DNA from: Cylindrotheca closterium
Lineage: Eukaryota > Bacillariophyta > Bacillariophyceae > Bacillariales > Bacillariaceae
DNA: 64,000 nt
Direction of reading: 5' to 3'
Assembly (NCBI GenBank): GCA_933822405.4
Contig: CAKOGP040001112.1
Span: 527,887-591,886 of the forward strand
Under the pieces are notes generated by a model that did not search any database, had not been told where the DNA came from, and saw nothing but the letters and a program-made list of their open reading frames with translations. Below are positions 1-10,091 of this stretch, piece after piece (position 1 is the stretch's first letter; every line of letters begins with the position of its first letter). A program made the translations under genes and the position numbers.

Positions 1-2465
1 CGAAGTTCGACCCTCTAAAGGACAGCTCGAGGATTTGGCAAACGAGATTAGACATCGAGCCAAGAGGGCAGAACGAACCTTAGCCGTGACGCTCACCAAA
101 AGAGATGCCGAAGACTTGTCAGACTATCTGAAGCAGCAGTCAATTCCTACTACTTTTATCCATTCTGGATTGAATATTCATGAGCGAGCGGACGCTTTGA
201 AAGCGTTGCAAAATGGTGAAGTAGATTGCCTTGTGGGAGTAAATTTATTGCGAGAGGGTCTCGATTTGCCACAGGTTTCTCTCGTCGCCATTTTGAATGC
301 TGATTCTGAGGTATGATTGTCAATCTCGTCTATGAAACTGACATCTTGTATTCTCTAACCTTACGTTGACTTGATTTTGGAAGGGTTTCTTGAGGTCGGA
401 CACTGCATTGTTTCAGACGGTGGGAAGAGCGGCTCGAAATGTGCAGGGACGTGCCATATTCTATGCCAATCGGGTAACCGATAGTATGGGGAGAGTGCTC
501 AAGGAAACAGAAGAGCGAAGACAGAAGCAGCTCTTGTATAACCGTCTGAATGATTGTAGCATGAAGTCCACTGAGGGGTCTTCTATGCTTAGCATTTTTG
601 ATCTTCTCAAGGAGCAAATTGCAGCGGAGCAGCCGTTGGAAGTCGTAGGTGGTAAGAGGCGAGCAGTATCAGGCACGAAAGAGATCAACAGCTTCAATTT
701 GACGTCTGATGTGACGGTCCAAGTTCCAGCAGGCAAGGCTCATGGTTCGATTAACATAGACCACGTGCCCAGTTCACCAGGAGTCTACTTTTGGAAAGAT
801 GAATATGATGAAATTCTATACATTGGCAAAGCCAAACGACTACGAACCCGGCTCAAGTCCTATTTGACACCCAAGTCCAAACATTCGGCTAGAATCGAGG
901 TCATGATCGCCAAGGCCAAAAGCGTCGACTTCATCTTAACAAGCTCTGAAAGGGATGCTTTGCTACTCGAGAGCAACCTGATCAAGCACCACCAACCTCC
1001 CTACAACGTGCTATTGAAGGATGACATATCATACCCATACATCTGTGCTTCAGTTGGCGATCAATATCCTCGGTTCTTCACGACACCACGCAAGGAAGAT
1101 AGGCTTACTTCTAGCAGGTACCGCTATTTTGGGCCCTATCCAGACTATAACGAATGCAACCAGATATTGGAAGCAATCGAGTCTCAGTATGATCTCAGAG
1201 CGAAGTCGTTCATGACCCGACATGGAGACATGGAACATGATGAGTACCAAGCGCTGTTTGATGAGGCGATGAAAGACACATTCGAATCGACATCTTCTTC
1301 CAAGTTCAATCAGCTCCGATCGGAATTTGAGGAGGCCGCCCACCTCTTTGATTCGAAGTACAACGTTTGTCGTGACATTATCACCTTTTCCAAAGTACCG
1401 GGGCGAGATGACTCCTTTGGCATTGTCCATGTTGTTCAACTTCGACAAGGTCTGGTTTCTGGACAGTTTTCTTACGACTGCCAGATTCCATCTGGAATGT
1501 CAAGTGACGAGGATTATGCTGCTGCGATGGCCCATGTATTAGAGCGTCAGCATTATCCTTCGGGAGAAGAAGCATTTGACTCCCGCTTGCCATTTTTTCC
1601 AACAGAAATCCTTGTTCAGTATGACATGAGTGGAATCACTGGTAGAGCAGTGAAACAAGTCATCCAAGCTGCTCGAAAAAAGGTGAATGCTTCTGGGGGG
1701 AAGAAGGAACCTCTGGCAATTAGGAGGGCCGCAAAAGGTGGTGCTCGAAAGAAGTCTGACGAGCTGGCTCTGAAGTTGTGCATAGAAAACGCAGAAAAAG
1801 CTGCTCATGACAAATCTTTGGAAGCTATCGAGGGGAGTATCAAGTCGTCAGTGGATGGTACGGCACTGGAAGAATTGCAGAAGTTGTTTGATCTCGACAA
1901 AAAGCCTTCCAGAATTGAATGCTACGATATATCGCATAATCATGGTGAACATTCAGTTGGCTCACGAGTCGTCTTTGTGGATGGTCAAAAGGAACCATCA
2001 CTTTACCGCAAATTCAATATCAAGAGTGTTGACGGTATCGATGACTATGCAAGTCTTCAAGAAGTGATTTCACGACGATTCAAGCGTGCGTGGGTAAATG
2101 GAGCTGGAGGGCCAGTGGCCGACAATGATCCATGGGGTCTCCCTGACATTGTTCTAATCGATGGAGGTCCCGGGCAGTTGAACAAGGCGGTAGAAGCTTT
2201 GGTTTCTCAACGAATATTTCCTGCTGATGGCTTTTACAATCGACCGACCAAGGGAACCAAACGCAGTGCAACGGTCGTAGTATGCTCGTTAGCCAAAGGC
2301 ATTAACAGAAACAAGGACGATCTCTACATTTATGGAAGCAATGAGCCCATCAATACTTCCACAGATTCGCCAGGTCTACTCCTATTGCGATCATTGCGGG
2401 ACGAGAGCCACCGATTTGCTCTAAACGCCCATCGGTCACGAAGATCCATCCGCAAGTCGATTTAA
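1..2465 (+). CDS. uvrB/uvrC: UvrB-UvrC fusion, bacterial-type excision repair (5' partial)
   Basis: Exons 1..310 and 384..2465 joined over a 73-bp GT-AG intron; the frame is open from base 2 and the gene starts upstream. About 796 residues are visible. The first part is the C-terminal helicase domain of Uvr[47 protein letters not shown], then across the intron [19 protein letters not shown] and ITDSM-like [12 protein letters not shown]. After a linker of about 70 residues comes UvrC: GIY-YIG nuclease (nt ~762-1020: [33 protein letters not shown]), a UVR-like helix pair (~1296-1400), and the RNase H-like nuclease (~1906-2440) with the Asp-Asp-His triad in [16 protein letters not shown] and RDESHRFA. 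The four Fe-S cysteines after GPYP are absent, and the protein stops just after the catalytic His, without the tandem HhH. UvrB and UvrC are separate subunits in bacteria. Plastid repair is an inference, because the N-terminus is not visible. Confidence 0.93.
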
Positions 2466-2636
2466 TGCTATAATGGCTGTTACACTTGTTTCCGTGGTTT
2501 TTAATCACATATCTGCTTTCTACAATAGGACTATGTGATACATTTATCAATATTTTCTATGACGAGGTGACATGATTGATTGGAATTTTGGCAGTTCCAA
2601 ATCACCTCAAAGCGTTGATGAGTCGCAAGCTTCAAC

Positions 2637-3827
2637 TTAGAAGTAAACTTCTTGGTCTCTTGCACGAAGAAACATCCTAGGTCGCTTTCTCAACACGTCC
2701 ATGCCCAATACGGCAGCTGGTGGAGAGTCTACTCCAATCCCATTCAAGGCTGCCAGCCCTGGAATGTCGCCTACATAAATGTGGCCACTACCGAAACTGA
2801 CATCTTCTGAATCACCAGACAAGGACAGATCGAATGTTGATGTGGATTTCAAAAGATTCGTGGGCTTGCCATCGCTGCCAGCGATTGTAAGAAGATCTCC
2901 ATTGGCAGCTGCTTTGGCCGCTGCTTGGGCGTTCTTGAACCGATTAGCAAATGCAGCAAAGGGGTTATTTGACTTCTCTTCTCCATCAGGTGGTAATTGG
3001 ATGGTCGCGATTCCAGCTTGTCTGGCAGCCTCTGAGTTTAGAACGGTAATGGGGGATCCAGTATCTAACAAGGCAGGTACTTTCATTCCATTGATATTCA
3101 ACATGACACTTGGCAACTGTGTTACAGGAATTGGATCAATAAGCACGCGCGTCATTCCGGGTAGTGCTTTTGTCACTGCCGTTTCCTCGTCTCCATAAAA
3201 CGTAATCGAGGCAGGATCCGGCATTCCGTCTTTCAAGGCTGAGGAGCCCCAGGAAAACTCGACACCTCCCTCAAAGCAGTAAAAGAATGGAAGACTGAGC
3301 AAACCTGCTGAGGCTGGACTGGCGATTGGCAGTGCGGATGCTGTCAGATTTTGCATAAAAATACCGTCTTCTCCCATCTCTTCTTTCATTTGGATTCCTT
3401 CCAGCTGTGAATCTCCCAGCATATAGGTTTGTCCACCTTGCATTGCTCCAGCTGAGGACAACCCAGGTAATGCCTCGCCCACCACCTCGAGTTCTAGTTC
3501 TGAAGCAACTTGGGCATTTATCGTATTGGTATTGGCAGCAGTGTCAAGTACGAAATCCAAACTAATGCCAGTCTTGTTTTGTGCCTTTTGATTCTTGGTG
3601 GCCAAGTTGGGAAAACGAAGCCCCATAGTAGGGTATGGCCCAATAAACTTCAATGGGACTTGAATGGATTCAGGTTCCTTCAAATTCTCTGGTTGAATTT
3701 CCTGCTCGACTTCCACTACGTATAGAGGGTTTGCGTAAAGTCTCTTGGTTTGCAGTGCCAATGGAGTAAAAGCTTCCAATTGGGTCGCTGAAAGCATCAT
3801 TGTGCAAAGAAAGATAAACGAAGTCAT
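2637..3827 (-). CDS. Retropepsin-like aspartic protease, plastid-targeted
   Basis: Intronless, 396 aa. I start at the ATG at 3827 because upstream in-frame codons are non-ATG. The N-terminus is a signal peptide ending LEA, then FTPLALQTKRLYA: an A^F site followed by a basic stretch, the diatom plastid presequence. Two Asp motifs sit in similar contexts: FVLDTAANTNTIN (about residue 100) and ALLDTGSPITVLN (about residue 255). Together they look like the two lobes of a pepsin-type enzyme built from retropepsin-like halves. The first lobe has DTA instead of the usual DTG or DSG. The insert between the lobes is Ala/Ser-rich and the segment after the second is Asn/Ala-rich. Substrate unknown. It converges on the UvrBC gene, 171 bp away. 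Confidence 0.75.
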   Translation of the reverse strand: MTSFIFLCTMMLSATQLEAFTPLALQTKRLYANPLYVVEVEQEIQPENLKEPESIQVPLKFIGPYPTMGLRFPNLATKNQKAQNKTGISLDFVLDTAANTNTINAQVASELELEVVGEALPGLSSAGAMQGGQTYMLGDSQLEGIQMKEEMGEDGIFMQNLTASALPIASPASAGLLSLPFFYCFEGGVEFSWGSSALKDGMPDPASITFYGDEETAVTKALPGMTRVLIDPIPVTQLPSVMLNINGMKVPALLDTGSPITVLNSEAARQAGIATIQLPPDGEEKSNNPFAAFANRFKNAQAAAKAAANGDLLTIAGSDGKPTNLLKSTSTFDLSLSGDSEDVSFGSGHIYVGDIPGLAALNGIGVDSPPAAVLGMDVLRKRPRMFLRARDQEVYF

Positions 3828-4474
3828 TTTGTTTCTGTAAAGACTGTTCAAATGTTGCTTGATGGAATATTATGAGAAACCTTGTCTTTCTTGTTTGCTT
3901 CTGTAACTACACGATTGAGTCACTGTTGTACCATATTGTTGTCAATGCTGATGAGTTGGCATCCTGTGATGGTATTGATCATGCAGGTTTCATGCGAACT
4001 CAAAAGCCTTCTCATCATCAGTGTCTGAGTAAGTCCAATGAGTCAGTGGTGCTGCACTCAGACTCCTTTCTTGTGCCACTTTTTTTCTCACCAAAAATTT
4101 TGGATTTTCAATTTTTCTAGAAAGCTGTTCGAAGCGGTTTTGCTTGGGAAGAATGCAAGGTCGCGAGCCGGACCGTCAAGTTCCTATGTAATTATCGTCG
4201 AGAAGTTCATTCTGCTTGCCACAAATGACTATGTTTTGGCGGATGACACCACTTTTTCTGTACGACTGGTGCAACTTTCATTCCACCCTCCGTGTGTAGG
4301 TACAGATCCTTAATAATTTATAGCCTCGACCTTGACGAGACCTACCCAAAGGCAAACCATACCGTTGGCCATTCCAAACATACGTCTAAAGCATTATATA
4401 TTGCTTCACATTTACATTTTTACCTACCGCATACCTTCCCGAATCCAAAATATATCAAAAAGTGAGGTGTCAAC
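3828..4474. other. Intergenic, shared upstream region
   Basis: 647 bp between the divergent starts of the protease and the Lys/Glu-rich protein. Short ORFs here (for example 4038-4313) have no recognisable motif or codon pattern. It probably holds both promoters; I could not identify a specific element. Confidence 0.6.
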
Positions 4475-6565
4475 ATGAAATTTTTTAAGAAGAAGAAGGG
4501 CGACAAGCTCGATGATGAGACTGCGACAAAAGAGGAGCCTGAGCCTGAGACAAATGCCGAGCCTGAGTTAAAAGAGGAACCAAAGGAAGAGTCTAAGGAG
4601 GAAACGACGGACGAGCCAAAGGTCGATTCAAAGGAAGAGAAATCACCACCCAGTTCTCCATCCAAGAAGGACAAAAGGTCCTCAACCTCGAAAAAGGAAG
4701 AAGACAAGAAAAAATTGAAAAAAGCTGCTAGTAAGAAGACAGTGGGAGATGATGACAAAAAGAAGAAAAAAAAGAAGAGTAGTGGTGTCAAGGGTGTTTT
4801 GGGAGCCGCAGTGGCAGGAACAACAGGTGCGGTGGCAGCTGCGGCTGGTGGTGCCGCAGCTGTGGCAAATAAGTCCAAGGATGCTGTCACTAAGTCTGCC
4901 AACGTAGTCGCATCTGGAACCAAAGACCTAGCGAATTCAGCAGCGGAACAAGTGGGCATGAAGGATAAGAAGAAAAAGCATAAGAAAAGTAGCAAGGATA
5001 AAAAGGATGGAGACAAGGACAAGGACAAGAAGAGTAGCAAAGATAAGAAGAAGAGTTCCGACAAAGATAAAAAGCAAAGCAAGGAAGAGAAAGCCGCAAC
5101 TGAGGAAGAGGTTCCAAAGGAGGAAAAAGCTGACGAGGAAGCAGTGAAGGAAGAAGCGAAGGAGGAAGCTCCAGAGGAAGCGAAGGAAGAAGCGAAGGAG
5201 GAAGCTCCAGAGGAAGAAGAAGCTCCAAAGGAGGATGCGGCTGCCACAACAGAAGAGGCACCCAAGGAAGAGGAGGTATCAAAGGAAGAAGAAGTAAAGG
5301 AAAAGTCTGCTCCCGCTGAAGAAGCTGCACCTGCGGAAGAAGCAGCACCCGCTGAAGAAACTGCACCTGCCGAAGAAGCAGCGCCTGCGGAAGAAGCTGC
5401 ACCTGCCGAAGAAACAGCACCTACCGAAGAAGCAACACCGACCGAAGAAAAGCCCAGTAAAGAGGCTGCGGCGACTCCAGAAGCTCCTGCTGCGGAAGAA
5501 GAACCAAAGGAAGAACCGAAAGAGGGCGAGGCTACCCCAGCAGAAGAAACGGAGGCTCCTGCTGAGGAGACACCAGCCGCCCAAGAGGCCGCACCTGAGC
5601 CAGCCAGTGAAGAAACGCCAGCTGCAGAAGAAACCCCAGCAGAAGATACGGCTGAAGAAACTCCGGCACCCACACCTGAAGAGCCTGGTGCTGAGGAAGC
5701 TGAAAAGGTTGAAGCCCCCGAGGAGGCCAAACAAGAAGAACCTGCTCCTCCAGCGGAAGCAGAAACTCCAGCAGAACCCGCCGCTGAACCAGAAGGCGAG
5801 AAGGAAGAACCAGCTGCCGAGAGCGCTGCTCCGGAGCCAGAAGGTGAATCTGCCGTGACAGAGGAGCCTGCTGCTGCAGAGGAGGCTGAAAAGAAGGACG
5901 AACCTCAATCGCGAGAGGCTCCAGAATCAGGCAGCTCCCGTGAAAAGACATCAAGCGCACCCTCAACCGATTTCCCCCCTCTTGAACCTATCAATGTGTT
6001 GGATGCAGAGGATATTGCGTCAATGGACGAGGCCAAATTGAAAGAGGAGCTGACCAAAGCCAATGCTGAGCGCGCAGACTTTCATGAAAAGCTTATCAAA
6101 CGAGAACATGAGCTACGAGAAAGCGCCGAAAAGATCAAAGGTCTAGAAAGTGAGATTGAGAAGCAACTCGAGGACTGGGATACGCTTGAAGAAAAGCTTG
6201 GCAAGGCAGATGCCGAAATGAAGAAACTCTTGGACGACGCACAAAAGCACGAAGCCCTCAAGTCTGAACTTGGTAACTTGGAAAGCTTGAAAGCAGAGCT
6301 GGAGAAGACCAAGGCTGAATTGGATTCAGTCAAGGCTGGTGGCGCGCCTGCCGGTGACGGCGCTGATGTAGCAGCAAAGGATGCGGAAATCGCTGCTCTG
6401 AAGAAAGAACTCAACGCTCTCAAGGACGATGCTGCCGGTGATTCGAAGCCCAAAGGTGAATCCGGCGACTTTGCATCGTTGACTAATTCGTTGCAAAACT
6501 TCTCTAACGAAATCTCTGATGCAAAGAAGGAACTTGAGGCCGCCCAGAGTAAAATGAACGAATAA
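4475..6565 (+). CDS. Lys/Glu/Ala-rich low-complexity protein with C-terminal coiled coil
   Basis: Intronless, 696 aa. The N-terminus is MKFFKKKKGDK, followed by alternating acidic and basic low complexity. A single Gly/Ala-rich apolar patch (about residues 105-130, nt ~4786-4865) could be a weak membrane or self-association segment. Lys-rich runs follow, then long Glu/Ala/Pro tracts made of AEEAAP and EEAPKEE type units (nt ~5090-5900). From about residue 505 a helical heptad region begins (LDAEDIASMDEAKLKEEL onward), with two Leu-rich segments around LKSELGNLESLKAELEKTK and AALKKELNALKDD. No family recognised. The even charge pattern suggests a disordered scaffold or nucleolar/cytoskeletal protein, but that is inference. 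Confidence 0.7.
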   Translation: MKFFKKKKGDKLDDETATKEEPEPETNAEPELKEEPKEESKEETTDEPKVDSKEEKSPPSSPSKKDKRSSTSKKEEDKKKLKKAASKKTVGDDDKKKKKKKSSGVKGVLGAAVAGTTGAVAAAAGGAAAVANKSKDAVTKSANVVASGTKDLANSAAEQVGMKDKKKKHKKSSKDKKDGDKDKDKKSSKDKKKSSDKDKKQSKEEKAATEEEVPKEEKADEEAVKEEAKEEAPEEAKEEAKEEAPEEEEAPKEDAAATTEEAPKEEEVSKEEEVKEKSAPAEEAAPAEEAAPAEETAPAEEAAPAEEAAPAEETAPTEEATPTEEKPSKEAAATPEAPAAEEEPKEEPKEGEATPAEETEAPAEETPAAQEAAPEPASEETPAAEETPAEDTAEETPAPTPEEPGAEEAEKVEAPEEAKQEEPAPPAEAETPAEPAAEPEGEKEEPAAESAAPEPEGESAVTEEPAAAEEAEKKDEPQSREAPESGSSREKTSSAPSTDFPPLEPINVLDAEDIASMDEAKLKEELTKANAERADFHEKLIKREHELRESAEKIKGLESEIEKQLEDWDTLEEKLGKADAEMKKLLDDAQKHEALKSELGNLESLKAELEKTKAELDSVKAGGAPAGDGADVAAKDAEIAALKKELNALKDDAAGDSKPKGESGDFASLTNSLQNFSNEISDAKKELEAAQSKMNE

Positions 6566-6889
6566 ATCTCCTGTGTATAGTGTTTATGTTTTCTCGTGTA
6601 GGAGCCCTAAATCAAATAAAAGAAATCTTTTCAAAGTAAAGCAGTTAGATCTTCGTCACTAGGAGTATCAGCTGCCTTTCCATTAGTCAAGTTGTGTCGA
6701 GATGTTGGTCTCTTGTTTGTGCATGGACACATGAGTGAGAGTAAGCGAGTGTCGGCTTCAAGTTTTTGCAGTCGAAGTAGTCGATTTGAAAATTCGTGCC
6801 AAAACACACGACTCCCTGCTACGCAGGTTTGGAATCAGTTGCGGCTCATCGTTGGCATCATTTTTTTCATTATTTCTTCAATTTGCACC
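6566..6889 (+). other. Intergenic / 5' region of the PhyH-type gene
   Basis: 324 bp. The reading frame of the next gene stays open upstream to 6692, with an in-frame ATG at 6731. The peptide it would add is not conserved-looking, so I treat this stretch as 3' UTR plus promoter/5' UTR. Confidence 0.5.
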
Positions 6890-7948
6890 ATGACTCTCCA
6901 GAATTGGCAAGTTGACCTAGCTGAGAAAGGTTACGCTGTTATCCCTGATGTACTGACTCCAGATGAATGTTTGAGCCTTGAAAATGGCTTTTGGAACTTT
7001 TGGAGGAGACTTTCCGGTGGACTTTTGAAGAAGGAGGATTCTGAAACATGGAGAATCATTTATGATTTCTTTCCTTTGCATGGCATGCTGTCGCAGCACT
7101 TTTCGATTGGCCATATGCAGGAAATATGGAATGTGCGCTCCCATGAACGTGTAAAGAGTGTATTCGAGACAATCTGGGGCACTGACGATCTAGTAGTATC
7201 ATTCGATGGTGCATCGACAGGCTTTGCACCAGAAGTGACAGGCCGTGGATGGCATCGAAAGGACTGGTTGCACATCGACCAAAGTCCTCATCGAAGTGAT
7301 TTCGAATGCATTCAAGCGTGGGTAACAGCAGAGGAGGTGGGAACTGGAGATGGCACACTCATGGTGCTTGAGGGTTCGCACAAACTTCATGCCGAGTTCG
7401 CAAAGCACTTCGGCTTGAAGAAAGACAAAGCTTACCGATCGGATTGGCTCAAACTGACACCTGAGCAAAATCAATGGTATAGAGATCAAGGGTGCGCGGA
7501 GCTTGCTATCGAATGTCCCAAGGGATCCATGGTTTTATGGGATAGTCGAACAGTTCATGCTGGTCGATCACCTTTGAAAGGGAGAGCTACTCCTCGCAAC
7601 CGCTTCGTGGCATACGTATGCATGATGCCAGCAAGTCGTATGCAACCAATTGAATGGAATAAGAAACAGAGGGCGTGCCTAGAAGGAAGAGTAACCAATC
7701 ACTGGGCTGCCAGTCGCGTCAAACTGTTTCCAAAGAGTCCCCGCACCTATGGGAAACCACTTCCTGTTATTCCAAACTATGAGCCGCCCCATTTGACACA
7801 TGAGCAGGCGCGGCTTGCAGGTTGGCCTAATCCAGAAGAGTGCCCTCTCACTATTGAGGATCGCGAGGAGCGTCTCCGGGGAGTTGAGTTGGCATTGAGG
7901 GAGATGGATGTGGGAAAAAAGAGGAGCAAGCGAAAGCTTCCTTCATAG
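6890..7948 (+). CDS. Phytanoyl-CoA dioxygenase (PhyH)-family Fe(II)/2-oxoglutarate oxygenase
   Basis: 352 aa from the ATG at 6890 (context CACCATGA); an ATG at 6731 would add 53 residues, including a hydrophobic stretch. The protein begins with KGYAVIPDVLTPDEC, the usual opening of PhyH proteins. Iron ligands are visible as HID in DWLHIDQSPH (nt ~7267-7296) and the distal His in TVHAGRSP (nt ~7550), followed by an Arg suited to 2-oxoglutarate binding (RNRFVAYV). GTLMVLEGSHKLH is the typical strand before the distal His. The Lys/Arg-rich tail KKRSKRKLPS could be a nuclear signal. The family hydroxylates diverse small molecules or proteins; the substrate cannot be told from sequence. Confidence 0.8.
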   Translation: MTLQNWQVDLAEKGYAVIPDVLTPDECLSLENGFWNFWRRLSGGLLKKEDSETWRIIYDFFPLHGMLSQHFSIGHMQEIWNVRSHERVKSVFETIWGTDDLVVSFDGASTGFAPEVTGRGWHRKDWLHIDQSPHRSDFECIQAWVTAEEVGTGDGTLMVLEGSHKLHAEFAKHFGLKKDKAYRSDWLKLTPEQNQWYRDQGCAELAIECPKGSMVLWDSRTVHAGRSPLKGRATPRNRFVAYVCMMPASRMQPIEWNKKQRACLEGRVTNHWAASRVKLFPKSPRTYGKPLPVIPNYEPPHLTHEQARLAGWPNPEECPLTIEDREERLRGVELALREMDVGKKRSKRKLPS

Positions 7949-8785
7949 ACGCCAGTATCCAATTCAATTACATGTAGTGCTTTGTAAATCAAACAACATA
8001 ATCAGGTTTAAACTCCTCTAATTTCTTGCATTATCACCATTATTTACTAGCGGCAGCAATACCTTATCAGCTTGTTGTACAGCTCTGGCAGCGTCAGAAC
8101 AAGGAGTATCTTGCATCTTGGGTCTTCGTCATCTGTGACCTATGCTACATGGTATAGAAATTCTGGTGCCAGTTTGAGTCTGCAATAGTACACTACGGTA
8201 CCGGTACTGTACTGTACTTTTAGATCTAACAAAATGGCGAGGGAATTTGAAATTAAGTAGTGGTTTGGACCAACCCGACTAAGCAACCAAAACTTCAATT
8301 TGGTGATGCTTCTTGTCTTCCGAATTTTTGTCATCACAGCTGGTTGCTTGGTCGGGTTGGTCCAAACCAACCACGTACTTATCGAATCTTGTATGACAGA
8401 CAGACATTTGTTAATTAACGAATTGCGTCAGCAAATGGCATGTGATTTTGTCGTCTTCTTGCCGAGCCGTCATCATCAATGAGGAAAAACGTGAAAAAAG
8501 TGAAGGTTCGTTTTATAAAAACAGTCTCAATCTTGGTAACAACGACAACACGACTTGGGAAACTTGACACTCTAGTGACATCGATTGGTAAGAAATCGGT
8601 TGTTGTGACGACATGTCCTTTGGCTAAGTGCTACAGATATTGAGTTGGAGGCTGTTTGATGAAAAGATACATACTGTTACTGTACACATTGGATTCGCAC
8701 CCTTCGTGGAGGAAGACGAACAAATCTTGATCTTACAGTACGTCATTGGCCTCTCACATTTTATCTACTCGTGTCATTCAGCATC
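7949..8785. other. Intergenic with a long inverted repeat
   Basis: 837 bp. It holds the 29-bp-arm inverted repeat listed separately (8261-8369) and short GGTACC/GTACTGTAC palindromic runs near 8195-8215. No supported gene; the ORFs here are short and motif-free. Confidence 0.6.
8261..8369. repeat. Near-perfect inverted repeat, 29-bp arms
   Basis: Left arm 8261-8289 and right arm 8341-8369 are reverse complements with one mismatch (T at 8280 against the C expected), around a 51-bp spacer. Outside the arms, AAGTA at the left and its complement TACTT at the right continue the symmetry after a small gap. It could fold into a long hairpin or be a MITE-like relic. I see no clear target-site duplication. 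Confidence 0.8.
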
Positions 8786-9724
8786 ATGTCCGCATACGCT
8801 CTTCCCGGACTATTCCCTCCAATCCAGCCATCGCTACCAAAGGAGACTGGAAATGCTTCCTCTTCGAGCTTGAATGATCTTGGTCTGTTCGGTCCTTTGC
8901 ATGAGCAGGACAATGTGGCCTCCACCAAGTCTACAGGCGTTTTCTCGTCGTCGCCGTATCTTTTTTCTCAGGAAAGTTCTGAGAGTGACGATTCGAAAGG
9001 CGATGAACCTGGAATCCATGTCACAGAGGCCAAAGTAGACCCTGTGCGGCTTGTCCAATCAGTGTCCCGCCCAAAGGGACACTCCAACAAGAAGAATCAG
9101 CTTAGGAGGAGAAATTCCAAGGATCGACTAGAGGAATCTGCGAAAGATCCTTCTAACTCTGAAGCATGCTCCAAAGATGAGGGCGGCAGAAGCATGCACG
9201 ATGAAGCCATCGAGTTTGCCCTTGCAATTTCCTTCAATGGAAGGAAATACACTGCAAAACGTACTATGCAACGCATTATTCAGCTTCGAGATGACCTGAT
9301 CACTGAAATGGATGATCGAAGGAGATGGCTCCTACTGCGAAAGTCCAAGTTATCAAGAGGCAGTGCTGAAGACTGTGAGTACATTGAAGTTGAAATTCCA
9401 GAGATACCATTTCTCACAGGAGAACAAGATGGATCAGGCGTTGGGGCTGGTTTCGTTGGAAGAGGGTTCTCAATGCTTCATGCAATGGCAACCTCGTATG
9501 GACCAGTAATGGAGAGATGGCTTCGCAATGTCCTCGCTGTGGTTCCACAGGATAGTGAAACTCTCATGAACTTTCTTTGGGAGCCTCTCGCTCACGAGTC
9601 TCCCGTGATGGACTCTCCCACAAAGGCATGCGTCACCTGGGCAACCTTGGGTTCGATCAAGGAACTCGAATGCGCCACTGATGATGACTCCGAATCAGAA
9701 GATGAAGATGAATGGGAGGGCTAA
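8786..9724 (+). CDS. Hypothetical protein, possibly PX-like
   Basis: 312 aa from the ATG at 8786. The N-terminal 140 residues are Ser/Lys-rich and look disordered. The central part (about residues 140-285) starts with FALAISFNGRKYTAKRTMQR, then IIQLRDDLITEM, IPEIPF and a helix WLRNVLAVVPQDSETLMNFLW. That order (basic strand, Leu-Arg-Asp-Leu helix, Ile-Pro-x-Ile-Pro turn, C-terminal helix) resembles a phosphoinositide-binding PX domain, but the canonical RRY motif is not clear. The C-terminus is a purely acidic tail (DDDSESEDEDEWEG). I do not claim a function; the PX reading is tentative. Confidence 0.6.
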   Translation: MSAYALPGLFPPIQPSLPKETGNASSSSLNDLGLFGPLHEQDNVASTKSTGVFSSSPYLFSQESSESDDSKGDEPGIHVTEAKVDPVRLVQSVSRPKGHSNKKNQLRRRNSKDRLEESAKDPSNSEACSKDEGGRSMHDEAIEFALAISFNGRKYTAKRTMQRIIQLRDDLITEMDDRRRWLLLRKSKLSRGSAEDCEYIEVEIPEIPFLTGEQDGSGVGAGFVGRGFSMLHAMATSYGPVMERWLRNVLAVVPQDSETLMNFLWEPLAHESPVMDSPTKACVTWATLGSIKELECATDDDSESEDEDEWEG

Positions 9725-10091
9725 GTCAAGTCAAATGTCGTCTGGCGGGGATACATGCATGTGATCAATGATATTTGGTGGTGGTTGATAGAATGTTAGA
9801 AATTTAAAAAAGGTGTTGGGTAAGAATTGTGTGACAATTGTACGATGTTGAATGTTTGATGTATAAGCACCACAAAGTGTGGAAAAGGCTGGCTTCTCGC
9901 CAGCATGTTAGATACAAAATACATACAGAAGAAAAGTTGAAGACGTATTTCCTTCTAATTTACAATACTTGATATCAACTTTTTTAAATGTATAGACCCA
10001 CACACATCTTGATAAAACAGATGCTACCTCTTGGAAAAACTTGCAGTCATTGGTTAGTGCTTCAAGTTTCCACCAAGTTGTGGAAACTTTT
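9725..10091. other. Intergenic between convergent genes
   Basis: 367 bp between two 3' ends, AT-rich, presumably 3' UTRs. No other feature seen. Confidence 0.6.

Noticed and set aside
4420..5730. 436-codon minus-strand Ser/Ala-rich ORF
   Set aside because: It is the mirror of the Glu/Ala/Pro repeat of the plus-strand gene; simple repeats without stops on both strands explain it.
5279..5966. Further long minus-strand ORFs rich in Phe/Ser/Leu or Leu/Pro/Gln
   Set aside because: Antisense shadows of the same repeat, with implausible composition and no motif.
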